The position numbers and the translations under genes were made by a program. The notes beneath the pieces are model-generated. The model was not told the DNA's origin. It ran no database searches and worked only from the letters and a program-made list of their open reading frames with translations. A stretch of DNA of 64,000 nucleotides from an uncultured Eubacterium sp. GTDB lineage: Bacteria > Bacillota > Clostridia > Lachnospirales > Lachnospiraceae. This document shows, one piece after another, positions 1-5,940 of the stretch (its first letter is position 1; every line of letters begins with the position of its first letter). The stretch lies in contig CAJUBQ010000015.1 of assembly GCA_910584595.1 (NCBI GenBank), positions 1 to 64,000 of the forward strand, given 5' to 3'.

Positions 1-84
1 TTTTTAGCAAAGAGAATCCTTTATTATAAAGGTTTTAGAGTTTCGCAATTACCTAATATTATTAATACTTGTAAGGAGCGTCAA

Positions 85-216
85 AATTTGCACGTACGCT
101 GTGAAAATTCGAGGGGGTATGAAACCAAATTTGCACATGGCACATGCAAATTCGGACTTCTAATATTGTAGGCATGTAGTTGTATTTACCAGATTTGCAT
201 ATGCTACGTGTAAATT
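85..216. repeat. three phased 25-bp palindromes
   Basis: Imperfect 25-bp palindromes lie at 85-109, 128-152 and 192-216. Each has an AATTTGCA-like left arm, a 9-base centre and a TGYAAATT-like right arm. The middle copy has perfect 8-bp arms; the others carry one or two mismatches. Their centres (97, 140, 204) are 43 and 64 bp apart, close to four and six helical turns, so they would face the same side of the DNA. No credible gene overlaps them. They may be operators, a centromere-like partition site or accessory sites of the neighbouring element; which of these is unknown. Confidence 0.6.
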
Positions 217-495
217 GATAAAAAACTTATTACAAACATTGGTGGTTATAGTTTTTGGTCATTCTCATTTGGTATACTTTTCGGCAGTCAATTTTTCGGC
301 ATATTTCAAAAATCCGTTGAGGAATAGATGCACCCCACAATAGGCAAGGCAAAAAATGAAACCAAAATAAATATGTAATACGCCCCTATGTCCTTTAATG
401 TTAGTGCCCTATGTCCTTCTGACTGTGAACTACAAATGCAATAATAATTTGTTCAGACAGAAACATAAGAAAGTATTATCCGTTCATAATTTAGT

Positions 496-529
496 GTGTC
501 AAAAACGAATGTTTTTGGTACGCTTTTTT
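496..529 (+). terminator. intrinsic terminator-like hairpin
   Basis: An 11-bp stem with two G-T wobbles (496-506 with 511-521) closes a GAAT loop and is followed by GCTTTTTTC. It would end a rightward transcript arriving from the left edge of the window. Confidence 0.5.
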
Positions 530-608
530 CTTATATGAACAAATCCCAATTTCCTGATTGCGCTGCTTGCCTATCCTATATTGATAGGACAAACAAGCGA
601 AAATAAAT

Positions 609-693
609 AAACCTACCTTGTATCTTGCCGGAACAGGTAGGTTTATATAACCAAACTAGGAGGTCAACCACTTTGTAGGCGGTTGCTCCTTTT
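609..693 (+). terminator. double hairpin, second one terminator-like
   Basis: AAACCTACCT (609-618) pairs perfectly with AGGTAGGTTT (635-644). A second stem pairs AGGAG and CAACC (658-662, 665-669) with GGTTG and CTCCT (681-690) around a two-base bulge and is followed by TTTTG. Either could stop rightward transcription; the first is symmetrical enough to also serve the leftward regulator gene that ends at 812. Confidence 0.4.
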
Positions 694-811
694 GTGTCTA
701 TAATATAGAATATCTTAGTTTTAATTGCAAGAGCCTTTTTTGTCTGTTTATTTGTTTATATGTCTGACATTATACCATAATCTTACATTTAATAGTGTTT
801 AGATTTATTTA

Positions 812-1051
812 TTATGCCTTTGATTCAGAATTGTGAGCATTTGTATTGTCTGGTACATATTCCAAAATATCTCCGGGCTGACAGTTTAAGTATTTACATA
901 ACGATTCAATGGTTCTGGTATCGATATGTTTACCCTCATGAATGTTTTTCCAAGTAGCTTGACCTATTATCTTGTCTTTTTTTGTAAGAGTATAAGATGT
1001 AATTTGTCTCTTTTCAAATATTTCTAATAATTTGTTATAGCTTATCGGCAT
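812..1051 (-). CDS. small XRE-type (Cro/CI-like) transcriptional regulator
   Basis: A 79-residue protein that is essentially one helix-turn-helix domain of the compact Cro/CI class, with the pattern SYTLTKKDKI-IGQATWKNI followed by DTRTIESLCKYLNCQPGDIL, which is the usual recognition-helix and capping region. The start at 1051 has GGAGA seven bases upstream; an in-frame TTG 18 codons earlier has no ribosome binding site. It points away from the gene at 1158, so the 1052-1157 gap probably holds shared promoters and its operator. Such proteins act as repressors of mobile-element functions; the target here is inferred only from position. Confidence 0.75.
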   Translation of the reverse strand: MPISYNKLLEIFEKRQITSYTLTKKDKIIGQATWKNIHEGKHIDTRTIESLCKYLNCQPGDILEYVPDNTNAHNSESKA

Positions 1052-1157
1052 TTTTATTTCTCCATACAATTTATATTTATTTAGTGTAACATGTGAATAT
1101 CGCAAAATCTAGCGACAATATGCATAAAATACATATCACAAAGAAAGGCGGTAACAT

Positions 1158-1532
1158 ATGGATTTACAACAAGATTATCAAAACCAACAAGGGCAACAAT
1201 ATCATCAACAACACGATATTAAGAACAGCTTTAAAAATATATCAAGCCTTGATTCAGTCACAGATTATGCTATTGGTGCATTAACAGAGAAAGCTCCATC
1301 ATATTTCCACGAATACGAGAAGGCACATACAAAAGAGATTCGTAATTATGGAGTTGCACTGATTCAAGATTGTAAAGATGGAACACTGTTAAAATTGACA
1401 AATGAAGCTATTGAAGAAAACGTAGAAAACAGAATAAGCGATGCTCTTGACGCTTCATGCATAGCAAACCACGAATATTTCAAGTCTGATTTTCAGTTCG
1501 GCGCATTAATGATGTTGCAGCTATTAATTTAA
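1158..1532 (+). CDS. hypothetical element-associated protein
   Basis: A 124-residue protein that I do not recognise. The first 20 residues are very rich in Gln, Asn and His; the rest is acidic and mostly helical by composition, with no signal peptide and one Cys. The ATG has AAAGGCGG nine bases upstream. The next small gene starts 59 bases after its stop and carries nearly the same leader (AGGCGGTAA before the ATG), so the two probably form one transcription unit, divergent from the XRE regulator. Likely cargo or maintenance gene of an integrative element; function unknown. Confidence 0.55.
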   Translation: MDLQQDYQNQQGQQYHQQHDIKNSFKNISSLDSVTDYAIGALTEKAPSYFHEYEKAHTKEIRNYGVALIQDCKDGTLLKLTNEAIEENVENRISDALDASCIANHEYFKSDFQFGALMMLQLLI

Positions 1533-1590
1533 CTGGATGAATCTAACTGGATAATGATTTGTTATCAACTGACAGACAGGCGGTAAAAAT

Positions 1591-1764
1591 ATGAATAAAA
1601 ACCGAACAGACATAGCATACCAGATAGCCACGGAACTATTAGAGCAAGATGCTCTCGACGTAAACAATTTTGGATGTGATGCGGATTCACTTCTAAGTTT
1701 TGTACAAAGGATAATTTTGTCACATTTGAAAGACTATATGATGATATCGGGAGCTTTATTATAG
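1591..1764 (+). CDS. hypothetical 57-residue protein
   Basis: A short gene starting MNKNRTDIAYQIATELLEQD and ending MMISGALL before TAG. Support comes from a good leader, AGGCGGTAAAAAT before the ATG, almost identical to the leader of the preceding gene, and from an amphipathic helical composition typical of small ICE proteins. The stop codon sits inside the left arm of the hairpin at 1761-1788, which would serve as its terminator. No family recognised. Confidence 0.5.
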   Translation: MNKNRTDIAYQIATELLEQDALDVNNFGCDADSLLSFVQRIILSHLKDYMMISGALL

Positions 1765-1788
1765 GGTGTCAAAATATTATCACCCTAT
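1761..1788 (+). terminator. hairpin overlapping the stop of the 57-residue gene
   Basis: ATAGGGTG (1761-1768) pairs perfectly with CACCCTAT (1781-1788) across a 12-base A/T loop. There is no long T run, so terminator activity is uncertain; it could instead protect the 3' end of the transcript. Confidence 0.4.
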
Positions 1789-1792
1789 CAAA

Positions 1793-1896
1793 ATATAGGC
1801 TGCAATACCCCGACTAAGATTCATAATGTTTATTGCAGTTTGTATCAAAAAAATATAAGCTATAACTCCCCGACCAAAGTTTGCTATAGTTTATAT
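1793..1896 (+). ncRNA. two tandem structured hairpins with a shared C-rich loop
   Basis: Hairpin 1 pairs 1793-1807 with 1831-1845 (15 bp including three G-U pairs); hairpin 2 pairs 1853-1864 with 1885-1896 (12 bp, one G-U). The loops share CCCCGACYAA placed exactly 60 bases apart. Aligned stems differ by compensatory changes: G1802-C1836 against A1862-U1887, and C1803-G1835 against U1863-A1886. G-U pairs plus compensatory changes suggest selection on RNA structure. A degenerate third unit around 1901-1938 keeps ACCAAAGT but not the stem. No known RNA family is recognised. Confidence 0.4.
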
Positions 1897-1940
1897 CTAG
1901 TAATGCAATACTCATAACCAAAGTAACGCAATACGCATAG

Positions 1941-2114
1941 GATTCAAGGAGTATTCTGCCCGATGGAGCGGAAATATGCATATGGCATAGCATCGGGCAG
2001 AAAATAAAACAGGATTATGGGATACCAAGGGAAGAGGTAGTGGTCAAACTGCGGTGTAAATATGGGCTGTCTGAAATGGATGCAAGGGAAAAAATAGAAT
2101 TGTATTGGCAGTAA
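1941..2114 (+). pseudogene. decayed reading frame, possible gene tail
   Basis: An open frame without a start codon ends in a protein-like stretch (KQDYGIPREEVVVKLRCKYG, then LSEMDAREKIELYW and TAA). The amphipathic C-terminus reads like a real gene end, but the 5' part is broken by a stop at 1938-1940 and contains a 12-bp perfect inverted repeat (1954-1965 with 1991-2002, TTCTGCCCGATG). Probably the remnant of an element gene; family not recognised. Confidence 0.25.
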
Positions 2115-2521
2115 TTGGGCAGTAGGCATATGCTTGCTCCATTTATCGCCTGGAATATGCAAAACCGCCAGCGGCGGGAGAATCCATCCAGCAAGGCAAA
2201 GTGGGGGTTATGAAAAGAAGCCAGTAGGCTGCTGAAAGGGAAAGGAGCCCCAGGACAGGCTTACCGCATATAGGGCAAAGTTAGAAACGGAAAAACGTTA
2301 CTGGTAAAAATGGTTTTTACAGGCAGGGCGCAGGAATGGTTAGGCGAAGGCACAGGAGGAATCCTGCCACTTTTTCGCCACTTGCAGGCAGAAAAAGGTT
2401 ATGAAAAAATGCTTCTAAAAGGGCGTTAGGATAGTGCACTATCCTAACAGCCTGTTAGAGCGAGTATTTGAGAGATGCAAAGAGAGTTTTTCAAATCCTG
2501 TCGCATCGACTCTTGGCAGGG
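2115..2521. other. non-coding remnant region
   Basis: No intact gene is visible. The notable content is the palindrome pair at 2425-2458 and a stretch near 2490-2512 resembling the T-loop and acceptor side of a tRNA (TTCAAATCCTGTCGCATCG). The latter may be half of an attachment site, given the integrase tail next door, but the 5' half of a tRNA is absent. Confidence 0.3.
2425..2458. repeat. perfect 24-bp palindrome with overlapping 15-bp palindrome
   Basis: Positions 2425-2448 are a perfect 24-bp palindrome (GTTAGGATAGTG then its reverse complement). Its right arm shares CTAAC with a second perfect odd palindrome at 2444-2458 (CTAACAG-C-CTGTTAG). The two cannot form as cruciforms or RNA hairpins at once. 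Its position beside the integrase tail suggests a recombination, transfer or operator site. Confidence 0.55.
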
Positions 2522-2570
2522 GCACCGGAAACGTTGGTTTTAAAAGGTTTCCGGTGCTACTTTTATTTTT
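2522..2570 (+). terminator. strong intrinsic terminator
   Basis: GCACCGGAAAC (2522-2532) pairs perfectly with GTTTCCGGTGC (2547-2557); the tail TACTTTTATTTTT follows. It lies between the element region and the convergent integrase remnant. Confidence 0.75.
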
Positions 2571-2601
2571 GTGTACTGCCACCGATATGGTAATTTGAAA
2601 G

Positions 2602-2625
2602 CGTTACCCAAAACGTTACCCAAAA
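2602..2625. repeat. tandem 12-bp direct repeat next to integrase end
   Basis: CGTTACCCAAAA occurs twice in tandem (2602-2613, 2614-2625), just beyond the 3' end of the integrase remnant. Short direct repeats here fit arm-type recombinase binding sites or an attachment-end duplication; this is inference. Confidence 0.45.
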
Positions 2626-2630
2626 TCCAG

Positions 2631-2999
2631 TCAGGCAAATAAATCAGATGCCTTGTTAGATATTTCGCTCAAGTCGTTTTCACTGGTATTCAGCCGCTGG
2701 CGGTTGAAATGAGTGTAAATATTAAAGGTGGTCTGTGTATCCGTATGACCTAACCAGTATTGAAGCTTTTTTAAATCCCATCCCCTGTTAATGAGCATGG
2801 ATGCACAGCTATGTCTAAGATTGTGAAGTGTGATTTCCGGTTTGCCAAATTCTGTTGTTGCTTTGCATAACAGCTTGGTGATGTAGTTCGGATTGTAAAG
2901 AGTGCCATCCTCCCAAGTAAAAATATAGTTGCTTGTATTTTTATATTCTCCTTGGAAAAAAATCTCTGTTTTGGACAGCCGTTCCTCTTGCCAGTTCAA
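2631..2999 (-). pseudogene. C-terminal fragment of a tyrosine recombinase/integrase
   Basis: Only the catalytic half remains. The HNLRHSCASML box carries the second catalytic Arg with its His, and LGHTDTQTTFNIYTH carries the second His and the Tyr nucleophile. The N-terminal arm and core-binding domains and the first catalytic Arg are missing. Homology begins near IFFQGEYKN (about 2955); the open frame upstream of that belongs to the Rep gene read in another frame, so this looks like a deletion joining rep and int. No ATG or ribosome binding site is present, only a TTG. Originally it would have catalysed site-specific integration of the element; now almost certainly inactive. Confidence 0.75.
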
Positions 3000-3261
3000 T
3001 ATGGACAGTTGGTAATTTGTTTTTTAATGTACTAAAGCGCACTGGCGATGTACAGTGTATATAAATATGTGTGTGGTGTGAACTGGCGATTTCATTACTC
3101 ATACAATAATATGGTATAGGTTTTATCTGTGACAATATTTCTTTAAGTACATGATGGGAAAGTTCTTTTTCTGCCGGATTATTAATGGTACGCTGCCATT
3201 TTCGGGATTGCTTATCATGTTTTTTTGTAATGTCATGAGTTTCTTTATCTTCAGTTTCCAT
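2941..3261 (-). pseudogene. truncated HUH-type replication initiator (Rep)
   Basis: The N-terminal roughly 100 residues of a Rep endonuclease related to the circular Rep / rolling-circle class. Motif I is WQRTINNP and the metal-binding HUH-like motif is HTHIYI, followed by VRFSTLKNKLP and HIELARGTAVQNRD. The downstream Tyr motif and the helicase or C-terminal part are lost: after QNRD the frame runs into integrase DNA and stops. The ATG at 3261 has AAAGGTG nine bases upstream, so the fragment may still be translated. It once nicked an origin to replicate or mobilise the element; the G-rich hairpin at 3325-3367 is a candidate target. Confidence 0.6.
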
Positions 3262-3324
3262 AAAATAACACCTTTCTATTTATGTATGCTACACAAGTGT
3301 CCAGGTAATACTTGCTAGACACTT

Positions 3325-3367
3325 GCCCGTACTCTGCTTCCCTTGTGAGGGGGGGGGCAGGACGGGC
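3325..3367. other. G-rich hairpin upstream of rep, candidate nick origin
   Basis: GCCCGT (3325-3330) pairs with ACGGGC (3362-3367) and an inner CCC pairs with part of a run of nine G (3349-3357) around a TTGTGA loop. It lies about 65 bases upstream of the rep start, where double-strand origins of HUH replicons often sit. The G9 tract is also length-unstable by nature. Confidence 0.35.
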
Positions 3368-3376
3368 AGAAATATA

Positions 3377-3565
3377 TCAAATGTTACTGCATAGCAATAT
3401 TTCTTTTATGTGGCGTTTCCTGTTAACGATATTGCGTATTCGAGGGAAAGTAACCTCTTGTATAGGATACCCGTCAGCCAGAAGAATGCCTTCGCCCTGA
3501 TGATATATTTTATCTGGAATGTCACTCCCGAAAAAACCATGCTCGCTTTTGTATCCCCAATTCAA
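3377..3565 (-). CDS. hypothetical protein, coupled downstream gene
   Basis: A 62-residue protein of unknown family. The TTG start at 3563-3565 overlaps the TGA stop of the preceding gene (TTGA) and is preceded by GGGAGG seven bases upstream, which supports a real translationally coupled start. The middle (IYHQGEGILLADGYPIQEVT) looks like genuine protein. No transmembrane or signal segment. It could also be the frameshifted tail of the 3562-3867 product, but the excellent ribosome binding site argues for a separate gene. Confidence 0.45.
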   Translation of the reverse strand: MNWGYKSEHGFFGSDIPDKIYHQGEGILLADGYPIQEVTFPRIRNIVNRKRHIKEILLCSNI

Positions 3566-3867
3566 GGGTTATCCTCCCATGATTCGGAAATTTTCTTTTT
3601 TCTGCTGTCAAGGGCATCCTTTGAAATATCTATCTGATGCCTGTATTCTGCATATTTATGAGAACTGAATACTGCATGTAGAATCAAGATATAGCCTATG
3701 TCTTCAATAGTATCAATTATAATATTGTCGTAAAAATTCCCGTATTGGTCACGGTATTTTTCCATTTTAAGATTAGGGAATGCTCCTGATTCTATTTTGT
3801 GTGATACATTTGTCTGAAAAATGCTTTTGAACTCGTTTAAATCATTTTCAGTGTATTGTACCGTCAT
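3562..3867 (-). CDS. hypothetical element protein
   Basis: About 101 residues, acidic, no recognised domain. The segment EKYRDQYGNFYDNIIIDTIEDIGYILILHAVF is unusually protein-like. I prefer the second Met (MTVQYTEND, 3867), which has GGAAGAGG just upstream; the first Met at 3879 has no ribosome binding site. It precedes and overlaps a second small gene by four bases, so the two form an operon running left towards the rep remnant. Function unknown; probably element maintenance or cargo. Confidence 0.5.
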   Translation of the reverse strand: MTVQYTENDLNEFKSIFQTNVSHKIESGAFPNLKMEKYRDQYGNFYDNIIIDTIEDIGYILILHAVFSSHKYAEYRHQIDISKDALDSRKKKISESWEDNP

Positions 3868-4217
3868 ATCCTCTTCCATTAAGCGAAACTGATAAAAACA
3901 AAGATTATCGCTTATGATATCAGTTCAGCCTTTTTGTTGAAGCTGTTCATTAGTCAAAATTGGCTTATTGCCTTTTATTTTTTGTTTCCGGAAACAAGCA
4001 CAGTATATTTTATTTAATTCATAATAGATATGTACAATTGATAAAAATAATTTGAGTAAAAAAATAAAAATGTACAGTGAAAATCGTTATTAAATAATAT
4101 ATAATTTCATCGTTTACAAATTTTCTATATAATGTATTTTAGGCTGCTAAACATCTTTATGGACGTGAACGACGAAGTATGTAAATATGTATAAAAATAA
4201 AAAAAGGAGAGAAAGAA
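3868..4217. other. AT-rich intergenic region between divergent genes
   Basis: No gene is visible. It contains a perfect 16-bp palindrome TTGTTTCCGGAAACAA at 3982-3997, a plausible operator, and a very A/T-rich stretch with several TATAAT-like hexamers (about 4095-4135) that probably drives the gene at 4218. No single promoter is convincing. Confidence 0.35.
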
Positions 4218-5213
4218 ATGAAAAATGAGCAGTTAGAAAAGGAAGTAGTAATTAATTATGAAATAAAAAAACAATTTTTACACGATGAAGCAGTGAAAGA
4301 AATGCAAAAACAAAAAAAATTAACAAAAAAGACATTTAAGGGATTGTTAATCGTTTATAATGTTACGTATAATGAAATAATAAATTATTTTGAAAGAATC
4401 AAACTAAAAGAATGTGGTGATTGTTCTAAGTTTGATTCGAATAGTAATAGTTGCAGCAAATGCTTTTATGATAAGAGTTGGGAAGGCAGTCAAATAAGTC
4501 GTATGATTACGGAATCAGTTTTAAATCGTAATCCAACCCCAAAACTTTCTGAAGTATTTCTAAAATATTTGCAGAATGAAAAAAATGCTAATATAGGAAA
4601 ATTGAGTGGAAAAATTGCAAAAGAAATCAAAAGTAGAGTTAACAGAGAATACGAGGAAGATGAATGCGAATATATTAACCAAGAAGAAGAGTTAACAAAA
4701 ATTCGTAGAGAAGAACTAGAGATACTATTATCAGATACTATGCTAAATATATTATATGAGAACTTTATACTTTTTAAACAATTTGGGCCAAATTTATGGA
4801 GCACAATCAAAAAATTAGAACAATGTAAAGAAATTCAATTGTTTCAGGTTATGAGCGAATTTTGTAAAAAAGATAATGTGGAAAAACTAAAGTCTAATGA
4901 AGAACTTTATCAGCTTCTTGTTTTTTCTTGGAATTATGATTCAAAAAATAGAGAAAATTTGTTAAACGATGTTCTAAAATTGTGGGGAGAAAATTTATAT
5001 GAGGTTATAGACAGAGAAGAAGAGCTGTTAAATGGTAAAATGGTAATTCCTGAACAAAAAAATATATATTTGTGGGATAACCTGGAAGTTTTCGGAAATA
5101 TGAACGAAAAGGTTTGGTGGGTAATCATAATGATTATTGTTGAGGATTTGAAATTTGAAACAGAGGATCTTTCACCAAAAACCATGAAGAAAATAAGTAA
5201 AATATTAAATTAA
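4218..5213 (+). CDS. unknown 331-residue protein with Cys4 zinc knuckle
   Basis: Soluble, Lys/Glu-rich, markedly AT-rich coding sequence unlike the flanking core genes. A single CxxC-x9-CxxC motif (Cys66, 69, 79, 82; CGDCSK...CSKCFY) is likely to bind zinc. The remainder is predicted mostly helical by composition, with an acidic segment near residues 140-165 and a Trp-rich tail. The ATG follows GGAGAGAAAGAA, a strong ribosome binding site, and a 10-bp terminator lies 130 bases downstream, so it is a complete single-gene unit. It sits between Rep/integrase remnants and an IS200 relic, which fits horizontally acquired cargo such as a regulator or defence factor. I recognise no family. Confidence 0.65.
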   Translation: MKNEQLEKEVVINYEIKKQFLHDEAVKEMQKQKKLTKKTFKGLLIVYNVTYNEIINYFERIKLKECGDCSKFDSNSNSCSKCFYDKSWEGSQISRMITESVLNRNPTPKLSEVFLKYLQNEKNANIGKLSGKIAKEIKSRVNREYEEDECEYINQEEELTKIRREELEILLSDTMLNILYENFILFKQFGPNLWSTIKKLEQCKEIQLFQVMSEFCKKDNVEKLKSNEELYQLLVFSWNYDSKNRENLLNDVLKLWGENLYEVIDREEELLNGKMVIPEQKNIYLWDNLEVFGNMNEKVWWVIIMIIVEDLKFETEDLSPKTMKKISKILN

Positions 5214-5343
5214 AATTTTTTGCAGATTTTATTTAGTTTTTATATTAAAACGATTTGAAAGCAGTGTTATCTTTCAAATAGTGATCTATTTTTGGACATG
5301 TTGAACAATTACAGGTAATCTAAGATTTACACTATCAAATTAT

Positions 5344-5375
5344 AAGAACCGGAGCATTATTCCGGTTCTTATTTT
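5344..5375 (+). terminator. intrinsic terminator of the 4218 gene
   Basis: AAGAACCGGA (5344-5353) pairs perfectly with TCCGGTTCTT (5361-5370), followed by ATTTT. Confidence 0.8.
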
Positions 5376-5450
5376 AATTGTTAGGCCAAGGGCCTGTTTT
5401 CATTGCGGAGTTTTTTGCTGATCCGAAAAATGTAGCTTTGAAAACAAAAA

Positions 5451-5940
5451 AACCACCTGCTCTGCAGGTGAGTTAGCATTGCTTTAGCTTACAGTCAAAA
5501 ACCTCCAGTGATATAATATATGCAGGTTCGCTAACCGCATATAAAGGATCAAAGGAGGTTGTCACATGGACAATAATAGTTTATCATATACAAAGTGGAA
5601 TTGTAAGTATCATATTGTATTTGCACCTAAATTCAGAAGAAAAATTATATATGGGCAATTGAAACAGGATATAGCGAATATATTAAGTACATTATATACA
5701 AGAAAAGGTGTTCATATAGTTGAAGCAGAAATGTGCAGGGACCATGTCCATATGCTTGTAGAAACCCCGCCGAGTATAAGTGTTTCGAACTTTGTAGGGT
5801 ATCTGAAAGTTTTAAAATCAGATACGCCATGAAAGTATTAACATCATGCTTATGCGGATTGCAATGATGAAAAATTTAAAACGGTTGTTTTGGCAAAATG
5901 ATACCCATTTATTGTAAAAATAAGACAAGCACAGGATGCG
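5451..5940 (+). mobile_element. degenerate IS200-type insertion sequence
   Basis: The left end shows the short stem expected for IS200/IS605 ends: CACCTGC (5454-5460), loop TCT, GCAGGTG (5464-5470), about 95 bases ahead of the transposase start. The transposase is truncated after its first half and no matching right-end hairpin is seen, so the right boundary is approximate. Inactive. Confidence 0.6.
5566..5832 (+). pseudogene. tnpA: truncated IS200 transposase TnpA (Y1 HUH)
   Basis: The first 80 residues match the IS200 TnpA pattern: SYTKWNCKYHIVFAPKFRRK, then EAEMCRDHVHMLVETPP with the HUH-type metal site (HVH). After VGYLKVLKS the frame ends early, so the C-terminal helix carrying the catalytic Tyr is missing and the 88-residue product is well below the roughly 130-155 residues usual for the family. 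The start has AAAGGAGG upstream. Sequence between 5833 and 5940 shows no continuation in another frame that I can follow. Confidence 0.8.

Larger units (their letters stand above)
217..811. other. non-coding stretch with a cluster of hairpins
   Basis: No plausible gene is visible on either strand. The segment holds four stem-loops within about 200 bases: 496-521, 565-598, 609-644 and 658-690. The second pairs GCTTG with CAAGC and CCTATC with GATAGG across an asymmetric bulge. The first and last are followed by T runs on the plus strand. Such a series could be the end of a transcript entering from beyond the left edge, or a structured non-coding RNA of the adjacent element. Confidence 0.4.

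Noticed and set aside
1093..1284. 63-codon open frame overlapping the 1158 gene
   Set aside because: Different frame from the better-supported 1158-1532 gene, no ribosome binding site, low-complexity Asn/Ile-rich product.
2490..2515. Complete tRNA gene
   Set aside because: Only the T-loop and acceptor-like 3' part is present; no D-arm, anticodon arm or matching 5' strand can be drawn.
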